Counted from the first letter of the stretch, positions 1-7,676 are shown. The stretch is 9,517 nt of DNA from Flavobacteriales bacterium (GCA_027033875.1 JALVKK010000213.1:1-9517), one strand, 5' to 3'. Notes: generated from the letters alone by a model not told the origin. Made by a program: numbers and translations.

Positions 1-252
1 CGCGACTACCGTTTTTACAAAGATGACTATATTCACCCAAACACGTTGGCAATCAACTATATTTGGCAAAAATTTTCAGAAAGTTATATCGACAAAAAGG
101 CGATACCCGTAATGCACAAAATAGACAAAATACGACAAGGATTGGCTCACAAAAGTTTTAATCCCGGTTCACCGCAAGAAATCAATCGCATGCATAAATT
201 GCAAGCGGATATACTCAATATTAAAGCTAAATTTCCATGGATAACTTTTTGA
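1..252 (+). CDS. GSCFA domain protein, C-terminal fragment (5' end outside window)
   Basis: The frame is open from base 1 to a TGA at 250-252, giving the last 83 residues of a longer protein. The segment begins RDYRFYKDDYIHPNTLAINY and continues with an amphipathic stretch that includes GLAHKSFNPGS. From memory this is the typical end of the Bacteroidota GSCFA family (PF08885), an SGNH/GDSL-hydrolase-like fold of roughly 320 residues, where the D..HP segment supplies the C-terminal Asp-His part of the active site. If so, D15 and H18 of the visible fragment are the likely catalytic pair. The substrate of GSCFA proteins is not well established; esterase or acyl-hydrolase activity is inferred from the fold. 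The first in-frame start-like codon in the window (TTG at 46) lies inside the conserved block and is not the real start. The gene is followed by a long non-coding gap, so it probably ends its own transcription unit. Confidence 0.85.
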   Translation, partial: RDYRFYKDDYIHPNTLAINYIWQKFSESYIDKKAIPVMHKIDKIRQGLAHKSFNPGSPQEINRMHKLQADILNIKAKFPWITF

Positions 253-575
253 TATACTCAATATGCATCTAATAAAAAAAATAAACTCATATTTTTTATT
301 GAATTTCAATCATTTAATACGCAAACGATTTATATACAAAATACAATAAAATTTAAAAGTTTTACAAACTATATCCGGAAGAGAATACCTATTGAGATAT
401 TATTTTTCTCAATTATGAAATCAATTAATGATTCGTAATAATTATACAAAAAGTTTGAATAATTTAACACTTGAATTTTATCAAAAATAACAGTTCTGAC
501 ACTTATTCAATTTATCAATAATTTAATTTTTACAAAAATATTTATAACATTAAAAATAAAATTATTTAAATGTAT

Positions 576-593
576 AACAGGTTTGATATATTT
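576..593 (+). repeat. 18-bp direct repeat, copy 1
   Basis: The sequence aacaggtttgatatattt is identical to the copy at 785-802, 209 bases downstream. Weaker similarity extends about 12 bases further to the left (7 of 12 matching), so about 25 of 30 bases agree. In this copy the -7-like part reads TATATTTT (587-594) and lacks the final G. The position matching the -33 TTTG reads ATTT, so it is unlikely to be a good promoter itself. It may be a duplicated or decayed promoter, or a second site for a DNA-binding regulator. Confidence 0.75.
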
Positions 594-772
594 TACAATT
601 TCTAATTTATTAAAAATCATGAAAAATCAGTAGCAGTAATGATTAGTCAGTTATTTATTTTTTTCCATAAAATATATAGGGTAAAAGCTATATCAATTGT
701 TACATTTATGAATATATAAAAGATTCTTTTTGCATTAATAAAATAAATAAATGAAAAAAGTCGTCCATAATT

Positions 773-803
773 TTTGAAATATGCAACAGGTTTGATATAT
801 TTG
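773..803 (+). promoter_or_regulatory. Bacteroidota-type promoter for the T9SS protein gene
   Basis: TTTG at 773-776 is followed by exactly 19 bases and then TATATTTG at 796-803. This matches the -33 (TTG/TTTG) and -7 (TAnnTTTG) consensus for the primary sigma factor of Bacteroides and Flavobacterium, with the preferred spacer. Transcription would begin near 808-811 and leave a leader of about 36-39 bases before the ATG at 847. A second TAnnTTTG match at 805-812 (TATTTTTG) has no -33 element at proper spacing and is less likely. Confidence 0.65.
785..802 (+). repeat. 18-bp direct repeat, copy 2 (inside promoter)
   Basis: This is the second perfect copy of aacaggtttgatatattt. It covers most of the spacer and nearly all of the -7 element of the promoter proposed at 773-803. 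A protein bound here would compete directly with RNA polymerase, so an operator role is possible but is inference only. Confidence 0.75.
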
Positions 804-846
804 TTATTTTTGTAAAATAAAAGTTAAAATCAATTTATTATAAAAA

Positions 847-2604
847 ATGAAAAAAATGAAAAAAATTATCTTAGTACTTTTAATTATTCTCTTTAATAGT
901 AAAATTTACAGCCAACTATTAGATGAAGATTTTTCCGGAACAAATTTTCCTCCTATCGATTGGAGTATTGATGATCATTCCGGCAATTGGTCTCGAAATA
1001 ATTCAAATTTTGCAGGCGGCACTGCACCGGAAGCTATGTTTTCTTGGAATCCGCAATTCAACGGCGACAGCAGACTGATATCTCCGGCTTTCGATTTGAC
1101 CGGTACAAATACCGTTACATTAACATTTAAACATAGTATTGATCATTATGGCGGAGCATATACAGTCGGCGTAGCAACACGTTCCGGCAACGGCTCTTGG
1201 AATACCGTATGGTCTATGCAAGGAACAGAAGTTATTGAGGAAGACAAAATTTTGACTATTTCCAATTCCGACACCGGACAATCCGATTTTCAATTCTGTT
1301 TTTTCTTTTCAGGAAATAGTTATAACATCAATTTTTGGTTAATTGACAACGTAAAATTATTTTCTACCCCTTCTTTAGATTTGGCTATAAGTTCAATAGA
1401 AATACCTGATTATACAGGAGCTAATCAATCTTTGTCAATTCCTGTCAAATTATTCAATTTGGGACAAAATGATATAAACTCTTTTGATATCTCATATGCT
1501 GTTGACGGCAATAGTAATATCACGGAAAACGTCAATGCTACCATTCATGCCGGAGACATCTATTCTTTCACATTTGCAACGCCGATTACAACAGTATCGG
1601 GAAATCATCAAATTGAAGTCAATATTTCGAATATTAACGGCGGTAATGACGATGTAACTGCTAATAATGTTTTGACAAAAAATTTCGATGTAGCCAGTCA
1701 AGTTGTGAGCAATTTCCCTTTATTTGAAGAATTTACCAGTTCGACCTGTAGTCCTTGCGCCAATTTTAACAGTTCTGTAATGGGACCATTTATGAACAAT
1801 CATCAAAATGATGTAGCACTTATTAAATACCAAATGAATTGGCCCTCTCCGGGAGACGATTATTATACGGCTGAAGGCGGTGAACGAAGAGTTTTTTATG
1901 GCGTAGGCGCTGTTCCCACTCTTTTTATCGGTGGTAAAGAGTTTTCTTCATCAGATATAAATACCAGTTATACTGATGAAAGTAATGAAAACGCTTTTAT
2001 GGATATGGCTGCTCAATTTTCTATGCAAGGTTCTGAAATCACAGCATCTGTTACCATTAACCCTTATATCACAGGCAATTTTGTAGCACACATTGTTGTA
2101 ATCGAAAAAGAAACTACCGGAAATGTAGGCTCAAACGGGGAAACTTCATTTCAACATGTTATGATGAAAATGCTTCCCGATGCTAACGGCACAAGCGTTA
2201 ATCTGACAGATGGTACGCCAACGACACTAACTTATACCTATGATATGGACAATACTCATGTTGAAGAGTTATCCGATTTAGCAGTTGTCGCATTTGTTCA
2301 AAATCCGACAAATAAAGACATATTGCAATCAGTATATGTACCTAATTCAAGTGCTGCTGTAAACGAATTTGTTTTTAAAAATATAAAAGTATATCCTAAT
2401 CCTACTTCCGGAAAAATATTTTTGGAAAGTCAAGAAAAAATAAATTATGCCATATTAAATATTGACGGTAAAGTTATAAAACCTGAAAAATACATCACCA
2501 ACAACAACGAAATTATCGACATAAGCCATTTACCGAACGGTATATATTTATTAAAACTTGTTAATGCTCAACACACGGAATATAGAAAAATTATCAAAAA
2601 ATAA
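847..2604 (+). CDS. Secreted Omp28-like thioredoxin-fold protein with T9SS type A sorting domain
   Basis: This 585-residue protein has a lipid-free signal peptide (basic MKKMKK, hydrophobic core, probable cleavage after S22 before Q23), so it enters the periplasm via Sec. Residues 26-172 look like a jelly-roll MAM/cleaved-adhesin-like domain (EDFSG near the start, WLIDNVKL at the end). Residues 177-283 resemble a CARDB beta-sandwich. Residues 290-500 match the Omp28-related family: FEEFTSSTCSPC has a CxxC at 301-304, and VPT with a likely cis-proline at 357 follows, as in thioredoxin folds. Residues 515-585 (VYPNP start, then a DISHLPNGIYLLKL stretch and KIIKK end) are a T9SS type A sorting domain, so the protein should cross the outer membrane and be released or attached to the cell surface. 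The start is ATG 847; ATG 856 is possible because ATGAAAAAA is repeated in tandem. It appears to be a single-gene unit between a promoter and a terminator. Substrate and partner are unknown. Confidence 0.9.
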   Translation: MKKMKKIILVLLIILFNSKIYSQLLDEDFSGTNFPPIDWSIDDHSGNWSRNNSNFAGGTAPEAMFSWNPQFNGDSRLISPAFDLTGTNTVTLTFKHSIDHYGGAYTVGVATRSGNGSWNTVWSMQGTEVIEEDKILTISNSDTGQSDFQFCFFFSGNSYNINFWLIDNVKLFSTPSLDLAISSIEIPDYTGANQSLSIPVKLFNLGQNDINSFDISYAVDGNSNITENVNATIHAGDIYSFTFATPITTVSGNHQIEVNISNINGGNDDVTANNVLTKNFDVASQVVSNFPLFEEFTSSTCSPCANFNSSVMGPFMNNHQNDVALIKYQMNWPSPGDDYYTAEGGERRVFYGVGAVPTLFIGGKEFSSSDINTSYTDESNENAFMDMAAQFSMQGSEITASVTINPYITGNFVAHIVVIEKETTGNVGSNGETSFQHVMMKMLPDANGTSVNLTDGTPTTLTYTYDMDNTHVEELSDLAVVAFVQNPTNKDILQSVYVPNSSAAVNEFVFKNIKVYPNPTSGKIFLESQEKINYAILNIDGKVIKPEKYITNNNEIIDISHLPNGIYLLKLVNAQHTEYRKIIKK

Positions 2605-2630
2605 TCTTCTGATTAAATATTATTTCAATA

Positions 2631-2666
2631 AAAACACGGGTAAAATTTTACCTGTGTTTTTTTTTT
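2631..2666 (+). terminator. Intrinsic terminator after the T9SS protein gene
   Basis: Bases 2631-2645 (AAAACACGGGTAAAA) pair with 2646-2660 (TTTTACCTGTGTTTT). All positions pair, one of them G-U; the innermost A/T pairs would open as the loop. A run of ten T ends at 2666. It starts 26 bases after the stop codon and separates the secreted-protein gene from the glycan operon. Confidence 0.88.
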
Positions 2667-2868
2667 ACATATTTGTCAAATAAAATATGTATTTTTGATT
2701 AATGTTTTGAGAAGAATAGGACATTTACAGGTATAATGGGGAGTTGTTAAGTATTCCATAATATGCAGGCAACAAAACCGGTAAGAACATTCAAATTTAA
2801 AATTTTAGTCCATACAGAACAACAACACACACAGCAGATCATCGCTATAAACTTTCAATTTATCTAAC
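2667..2868. other. Short intergenic gap before the glycan operon
   Basis: No open frame of convincing length and no strong hairpin is visible here. The part from about 2760 to 2850 is less AT-rich than the gap at 253-846. It probably contains the upstream promoter region of the operon. Confidence 0.55.
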
Positions 2869-2876
2869 TATCTTTG
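2869..2876 (+). promoter_or_regulatory. Probable -7 element of the glycan operon promoter
   Basis: TATCTTTG matches the Bacteroidota -7 consensus TAnnTTTG and lies 25 bases before the ATG at 2902, which gives a leader of about 18-20 bases. No TTG/TTTG is present at 17-23 bases upstream, so the -33 element is missing or degenerate. The core motif and position support it; the lack of -33 lowers confidence. Confidence 0.45.
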
Positions 2877-2901
2877 CAAGAAAATAATATAAAAATAAAA
2901 A

Positions 2902-3933
2902 ATGTATCCAAAAAACAAATATTGGTTTCCTTTGATTAAATTATTAAAAAAATATGCTTTAGAAGATCAAATTTTTATTGGTCCTGAAGTACTGTTATAC
3001 GAATTTCCAAAGGTTTTTCCTTATCAAATATTAAAGAATATTCGATTAAGTGATTATTATTTTAAATTTATTGTATTTCATAAAAAATTACCGGAAGATT
3101 ACACTAATGAATTTTTAGATCTTATTCAGAACGAATACAAACCGGTTTGGGGAAACCATTTATTTGTCGTCTATAAAAAAAACAGAAACACCAAAGAAAA
3201 ATTAGCGGCATTAAAAACACTTATATATACCAAAATCAATTTTAATAAATATTATAAAGAAACAATTGTAAAACGAAATGGTATTTTTATAACAACTTAT
3301 AACCGTCCTGAATTTTTAATCAAATTACTCGATCAATTAAAAGGACGATCTGAAGAGATATTAATAATTAACGACGGGTCTGACGAAATATATCATCATC
3401 AGTATGAACAAATTAAGAAAAGTTTTCCAGATAATACATACATTGATAATCCAAAAAATACGGGACTGGTTTTTTCGTTAAATACCGGCTTTTCTTATTT
3501 TTTATCGGACCCTGACATTGAATGGATACATTATTTTCAAGATGACGTCGAAATCACACCACATTTTTTTGAAATTATTGAAAAAGTAGCTGATAAAGAA
3601 GAACGACCGATTGTTACGGGATTTCATAAGGAACCACACAAAGTTTTTGGTTCTGAAACCATCAATGGTGTTGAAGTCAAATTGCTACGCTCGGCAAGTG
3701 CCCAACATTTTTATATGCATCGTCAATACTTAATGGATAATATGCCTATACCTAATCCATACGTTGGTGCGCCCAAACCGGATAGAGGTAAACCCGGACA
3801 AGGCTCTGATGAAGATTGGTGGCTATTGTCTTGGGCGCCTAAATCTATTGTTAAACGAGGTAAATATATTATTGCTATCCCCGGACTAGCTAAATCAGAT
3901 GCTGTCGGTGAATTGTCAACTTGGGAAAAATGA
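2902..3933 (+). CDS. GT2-family (GT-A fold) glycosyltransferase with extra N-terminal domain
   Basis: This 343-residue cytoplasmic protein has no signal peptide. Residues about 126-343 form a GT-A glycosyltransferase: FITTYNRPE (N134, R135, P136) opens the nucleotide-binding strand, LIINDGSDE (D158, D161) follows, then NTGLVFSLN, and FQDDVEI (D214, D215) fits the metal-binding DxD-like site. DEDWW at 303-307 could supply the catalytic acidic residue. Family 2 enzymes move a sugar from a nucleotide-sugar to a growing glycan, here probably a lipid-linked surface polysaccharide; donor and acceptor cannot be read from the sequence. Residues 1-120 are unusual for a simple GT2. They include GPEVLLYEFP and end in WGNHLFVVYKK, a mixed alpha/beta pattern I cannot name. 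ATG 2902 is the only sensible start because an in-frame TAA lies at 2896-2898. It is the first gene of the operon; its TGA overlaps the next ATG (ATGA, 3930-3933). By eye it is more AT-rich than the two genes after it. Confidence 0.85.
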   Translation: MYPKNKYWFPLIKLLKKYALEDQIFIGPEVLLYEFPKVFPYQILKNIRLSDYYFKFIVFHKKLPEDYTNEFLDLIQNEYKPVWGNHLFVVYKKNRNTKEKLAALKTLIYTKINFNKYYKETIVKRNGIFITTYNRPEFLIKLLDQLKGRSEEILIINDGSDEIYHHQYEQIKKSFPDNTYIDNPKNTGLVFSLNTGFSYFLSDPDIEWIHYFQDDVEITPHFFEIIEKVADKEERPIVTGFHKEPHKVFGSETINGVEVKLLRSASAQHFYMHRQYLMDNMPIPNPYVGAPKPDRGKPGQGSDEDWWLLSWAPKSIVKRGKYIIAIPGLAKSDAVGELSTWEK

Positions 3934-5297
3934 ATATAAAAATAAATTCTCAAACATTATACAAAACCGTTATTCAAAACAATTATTGTAGTGGCTGCGG
4001 TATTTGTACAGCAACGGCAAATTCGCCTTTTACTATGCAATTGACTCAAAATGGACAATACTTACCGGAAATAAAAAATGAGTTGTCCGCTACCGGAACC
4101 GTTTGTCCATTTGCAAATGACCAACCTGACGAAACCCAAATAGCTAAACAATTATTTGAAAATACCGGTGAGCAATTCCATACCAAATTCGGCTATTACA
4201 AAAATATTTATGCCGGTTATGTCCACACCGAGAATTTTAGAATGCAAGGCAGTTCGGGAGGTAGTGTTACATGGCTAACTCAACAATTATTAGACAAAAA
4301 TCTTATAGACTATGTCATCAACGTTGTGGAACAACATTCACCGGAAATAAGATTTAAATATCAAGTCTCCACAAATACTGAAAGCAACACAAAAGGTTCA
4401 AAATCAAAATATTACCCTACAAATCTCGAAGAAGTTTTGTCTTTTGTCAAACAGCATCAGGGCAGATATGCTCTGGTCGGGTTGCCGTGTTTTATCAAAG
4501 GTATCCGCCTTTTGCAACAAACGGAACCGGTTTTTGCCGAACGCATTTTGTTTAACATCAGCATATTTTGCGGGCATTTAAAATCCACCCATTATTTGTC
4601 ATCATTGATTTCACAATTTTCCGTTGACGAGAAAGCCGTCAAACATTTTGATTTTCGCTACAAAATTCCCGGACAAAAAGCCGCTGATTACGGTACCAAA
4701 ATTATAACAACCGGCGACAAAAGTTTTATTAAACCCAACAAAGAACTCTTTGGAACCAATTGGGGCTGGGGACTGTTCAAACTTAAAGCCTGTGACTATT
4801 GTGACGACATCATTGGCGAAACTGCCGATATTTCCTTTGGCGATGCTTGGATTCCGAAATATGAAGATGATTATAAAGGTACCAATATCATTGTAACACG
4901 CCACTCTGTTTTAGACGAATTGATTAAAACACACATCTCAAAAGGTGATTTACATTTTGAAAAAATAAGCCCCGGTGAATTGATTCAAAGTCAAGCGGGC
5001 GGTTTCAGACACCGGCGCGAAGGCTTGGCTTACCGATTGTATTTACAACAAAAAAAAGGCGATTTTGTGCCTGAAAAAAGAGTAAAACCGGAAAAAATCA
5101 AATCGAAAAAGAGACGTAAAATTTACAAAATACGTATGCAACTGCAAGAAAAATCATTTTATTCAAAACACTACAATAATATTCCTGCATTAAAAATAGA
5201 ATTATTACCTTTAATTCATAAATTGGAAAGAGTTTATGAGCATTCAGCTTGGACAAAATTCAGATTAAAACTTAAAAAATGGCTAAAAAAACAGTAA
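3930..5297 (+). CDS. FrhB/FdhB-like (coenzyme F420 hydrogenase beta-subunit family) iron-sulfur protein
   Basis: This 455-residue protein starts at the ATG that overlaps the previous stop; an upstream TTG at 3921 would add only three residues. The N-terminus has CSGCGIC (C20, C23, C26) and a later VCP (C59), consistent with one [4Fe-4S] cluster. GSSGGS at 107-112 belongs to the FrhB/FdhB N-terminal domain (PF04422). The C-terminal domain (PF04432) shows GLPCF (C187), FCGH (C214), CDYC (C288, C291) and GDAW (304-307). Residues after about 380 are very basic and may bind membrane or nucleic-acid-like polyanions. In methanogens this family transfers electrons with F420 and flavin, but bacterial relatives are common in polysaccharide loci, where their job is not established. 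F420 itself is not expected here. It overlaps the pyruvyl transferase gene by 19 bases, which suggests a joint step such as redox modification of a sugar. The family call is firm; the function is open. Confidence 0.88.
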   Translation: MNIKINSQTLYKTVIQNNYCSGCGICTATANSPFTMQLTQNGQYLPEIKNELSATGTVCPFANDQPDETQIAKQLFENTGEQFHTKFGYYKNIYAGYVHTENFRMQGSSGGSVTWLTQQLLDKNLIDYVINVVEQHSPEIRFKYQVSTNTESNTKGSKSKYYPTNLEEVLSFVKQHQGRYALVGLPCFIKGIRLLQQTEPVFAERILFNISIFCGHLKSTHYLSSLISQFSVDEKAVKHFDFRYKIPGQKAADYGTKIITTGDKSFIKPNKELFGTNWGWGLFKLKACDYCDDIIGETADISFGDAWIPKYEDDYKGTNIIVTRHSVLDELIKTHISKGDLHFEKISPGELIQSQAGGFRHRREGLAYRLYLQQKKGDFVPEKRVKPEKIKSKKRRKIYKIRMQLQEKSFYSKHYNNIPALKIELLPLIHKLERVYEHSAWTKFRLKLKKWLKKQ

Positions 5298-6538
5298 AAA
5301 AAATATTTATTCATCGTTTTCATTGCCTCAACAATTACGGTACCGCCATGCTGGGATTGGTAACGATTAATGAACTGCAAAAACGTTATGGTGCTGATAC
5401 GCAATTTTATTGCCAGTGTAACGGTTATTCGAGCTTTGACGAAATCCAATCGGAATTGGCAAAACCGATACAACTTTCAAACCACACAGTAAAAAACTTT
5501 GTAACTTCAAAATACAAATGGGTGCGTTCGTACCAAAAAAGAAAATACCTCATCGATTCAAGTGAAGTAGCCGGATATGACGAAATATTTGTATTGGGCG
5601 GTGACGATTTGTCCGAATATTATACCAAAAAGATTTACCGCGATTTACTGCAATATTGGCGCTGGTCAAAAGCAGCTAAACTCTTTTTATTAGGACAAAG
5701 TATCGGACCTTTCGATGCATGGCGCAACCGGTTAGTAATGAAACACTTTTATAAACACATTCCTATTTTTGTCAGAGATGTTTGGAGTAAAGATTATTTA
5801 AAAAAAGAATTCGGACTGGATAATAACGTCTATCAAAGTGCAGATTTGGCTTTTATGGATTTGCCTTTACAATCTCAAAAAAAACTTGAAACGGAAATTT
5901 TAAATCACTACCGTCTGGAACCAAAAAAATACATTACTTTGGTCATTTCCGGTTTACAAGGTAAATATTACACATCGGATAAAACAGATTATTTTAACGC
6001 TTATAAATCGTTGATTACAAACATCTTAAACGACAAAAATTTTATAGATAAAAAAATTGTTTTGTTAGCACACACCTTCCCGCCACACGGCGACGAGGCT
6101 GCGCAAATCAATGATTTTATAGACTTTTTGAAAACAGATTCTTTTTTCACGCCTGAAATTTTAAATCAAATAACCGTCATTACCGATAAAATAATGGCTA
6201 CCCGCGCCCGTTTTATATTAGGAAACGGTTATATGACCCTTACGGGACGTATGCACGCCGCCATTTCTACTTTGCAAATGGGGACGCCGGCGATAGCCCT
6301 GTCTTATAGCGCTAAATATCAAGGTGTTATCGGATTAAATTTAGACCGAACTGATTTGATTATAGAAAGTAACAAACCGGAATTGTGGCAAAACGCTTCT
6401 ATTGTCAAACTTATAACGGACAAAATGGATTATATCAAAGCAAATTATGACCGGTTATCGAATGAAATCAGAAACAAAGTAAGCATTCAAAAAAAATCGG
6501 TTGAAGAAACATTTAATACAATCGCCTCAAAATTATGA
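5279..6538 (+). CDS. Polysaccharide pyruvyl transferase family protein
   Basis: This 419-residue protein belongs to PF04230 (CsaB/WcfO/ExoV-like), a GT-B-like fold. Characterised members transfer pyruvate from phosphoenolpyruvate to a sugar and form a ketal that makes the glycan acidic; other members carry out different or unknown transfers. Visible family features are the N-terminal CLNNYGTAMLG segment near residue 12, LGGDDLSEYY (106-115, the GGDDL variant of the usual GG.n.), LGQSIGPF (138-145), VRDVWS, and GRMHAAIS (G323, R324, H326) followed by MGTPAIALSY. The conserved R and H of GRMH are thought to bind phosphate or donor. No signal peptide or membrane helix is seen, so it acts in the cytoplasm. 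The ATG overlaps the upstream gene by 19 bases and the TGA overlaps the next ATG (6535-6538). The coupled FrhB-like gene is a recurring partner of this family as far as I recall. The exact substrate is unknown. Confidence 0.9.
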   Translation: MAKKTVKKIFIHRFHCLNNYGTAMLGLVTINELQKRYGADTQFYCQCNGYSSFDEIQSELAKPIQLSNHTVKNFVTSKYKWVRSYQKRKYLIDSSEVAGYDEIFVLGGDDLSEYYTKKIYRDLLQYWRWSKAAKLFLLGQSIGPFDAWRNRLVMKHFYKHIPIFVRDVWSKDYLKKEFGLDNNVYQSADLAFMDLPLQSQKKLETEILNHYRLEPKKYITLVISGLQGKYYTSDKTDYFNAYKSLITNILNDKNFIDKKIVLLAHTFPPHGDEAAQINDFIDFLKTDSFFTPEILNQITVITDKIMATRARFILGNGYMTLTGRMHAAISTLQMGTPAIALSYSAKYQGVIGLNLDRTDLIIESNKPELWQNASIVKLITDKMDYIKANYDRLSNEIRNKVSIQKKSVEETFNTIASKL

Positions 6539-7659
6539 AAATAGGATACGACGCCAAACGCATGTTTCATAACAATACCGGATTGGGAAACTACAGTCGG
6601 GATTTAGTCCGCATTTTGGCAACCTATTATCCTGATAATGAATATTATTTGTACAATCCTAAACCGGCTAAAATCAATCGCCTTGCTTTAACGTCGCAGA
6701 TGGTAGTCAAACAACCGGAAAATTGGTTAAGCCAAAAATTGCACTTTTTATGGCGTAGTAAATGGATTACCAAAGACATCATAAATGACCAACTCGATAT
6801 TTTTCACGGATTGAGTGGCGAATTACCTTTCGGTATCAACAAAACCGGTGTCAAATCTGTCGTAACTATTCATGACTTAATTTTCATCCATTTTCCGGAA
6901 CTCTATAAACCCATCGATAGAAAAATATATACCGCCAAATTCAAACAGGCAGCCCGTAATGCCGATAAAATTGTGGCAATTAGTGAACAAACTAAAAACG
7001 ATTTGGTAAAGTTTTTTAATGTTTCTCCTAAAAAAATCAGTGTTATTTACCAAGGTTGCCACAATGCATTCAAACAATCATATAGCGATGAGCTTAAAAA
7101 TGCCGTAAAAGATAAATTCGGCTTACCCGACAGTTTTATTTTAAACGTCGGAACCATAGAAGCTCGCAAAAATGCTTTTAGCATCGTCAAAGCCATTAAA
7201 GGCACTGATTATCAACTTGTTTTAGTTGGGCGAAAAACGGCTTATTACAATGAAATTGAGGCATATATCAAACAACATAATCTATCGGCACAAGTACATT
7301 TTCTAGAAGGGCTGAATTTGGAAGAATTGGCTATTCTTTATCAACTCGCGGATATTTTTATTTATCCGAGTATTTATGAAGGTTTTGGCATACCCATTAT
7401 CGAAGCCATGTTTAGTAAAACACCGGTCATTACCAATAAATACGGAGTTTTCCCCGAAGCTGCAGGCCCCTATTCATATTATCTCGATGATGTTACTGAT
7501 CCGAATGAAATACAAAATAAAATTGAAGAAGTATATGAGCATGATAGTAGAGAACGTATAGCAAATTCTTATGCTTTTGTACAAAAATTTAACGATGATG
7601 TAATTGCAAAAAAATGGCATAAAATATACATACAAACGCTTCAAAAATCGTATCTTTGA
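6535..7659 (+). CDS. GT4-family (GT-B fold) glycosyltransferase
   Basis: This 374-residue protein fits the usual GT4 length. It begins MKIGYDAKRMFHNNTGLGNY, the first beta strand and glycine-rich acceptor loop. TIHDL (H113, D114) is the typical GT4 motif of the N-terminal domain. NVGTIEARKN (204-213) opens the C-terminal nucleotide-sugar domain, with R211 and K212 as likely phosphate contacts. EGFGIPIIE is the EX7E motif (E282, E290) that binds the donor sugar-nucleotide, followed by TPVI and the PEAAG segment. It is a retaining transferase that probably extends a lipid-linked repeat unit on the cytoplasmic side; linkage and sugar cannot be deduced. The start ATG overlaps the previous TGA, so translation is probably coupled. 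It resembles the N-terminal half of the next gene (TIHDL, D..VAIS/TVIS, EX7E), so the two may be old duplicates. Its last codons contain TATCTTTG, a promoter-like element. Confidence 0.92.
   Translation: MKIGYDAKRMFHNNTGLGNYSRDLVRILATYYPDNEYYLYNPKPAKINRLALTSQMVVKQPENWLSQKLHFLWRSKWITKDIINDQLDIFHGLSGELPFGINKTGVKSVVTIHDLIFIHFPELYKPIDRKIYTAKFKQAARNADKIVAISEQTKNDLVKFFNVSPKKISVIYQGCHNAFKQSYSDELKNAVKDKFGLPDSFILNVGTIEARKNAFSIVKAIKGTDYQLVLVGRKTAYYNEIEAYIKQHNLSAQVHFLEGLNLEELAILYQLADIFIYPSIYEGFGIPIIEAMFSKTPVITNKYGVFPEAAGPYSYYLDDVTDPNEIQNKIEEVYEHDSRERIANSYAFVQKFNDDVIAKKWHKIYIQTLQKSYL
7651..7658 (+). promoter_or_regulatory. Possible internal -7 element
   Basis: TATCTTTG is the same octamer as the proposed operon -7 element at 2869-2876. 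It lies across the end of the GT4 gene, just before the fusion gene. No TTG is present at the expected -33 distance, and the codons TAT CTT TGA could explain it by chance. It might drive extra expression of the last gene, whose start codon is weak; in that case the TTG at 7677 would sit about 12 bases after the expected transcript start. Confidence 0.2.
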
Positions 7660-7676
7660 CCCTAAAATTTAAGAAA

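Larger units (their letters stand above)
253..846. other. AT-rich intergenic region, no gene seen
   Basis: This stretch of about 590 bases is very AT-rich and has frequent stops in all frames. I see no gene or structured RNA in it. Near its left end, 271-279 and 292-300 form a nine-pair A/T-only inverted repeat that might help end the upstream transcript, but it has no GC pairs and is weak. The right half holds an 18-bp direct repeat (576-593 and 785-802) and a promoter (773-803) for the downstream secreted-protein gene. The length suggests upstream regulation or a relic, but nothing else is readable by eye. Confidence 0.7.

Noticed and set aside
271..300. A/T-only inverted repeat after the GSCFA gene, possible terminator
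   Set aside because: Nine A-T pairs with no GC and no clear T-run after it; such repeats arise by chance in DNA this AT-rich.
751..777. Tiny ORF starting atgaaaaaagtc before the T9SS gene
   Set aside because: Only eight codons and it overlaps the -33 element of the better-supported promoter; no sign of a leader peptide mechanism.
805..812. Second -7-like TATTTTTG
   Set aside because: No TTG at 17-23 bases upstream; the element at 796-803 has a perfect 19-base spacing to TTTG.
1492..1701. Minus-strand open frame inside the T9SS protein gene
   Set aside because: It is a shadow of the CARDB-like coding region, with no start context or domain of its own.
2700..2868. Possible remnant gene in the gap before the glycan operon, suggested by slightly higher GC
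   Set aside because: Stops appear in all + frames and the translated pieces match nothing I recognise.
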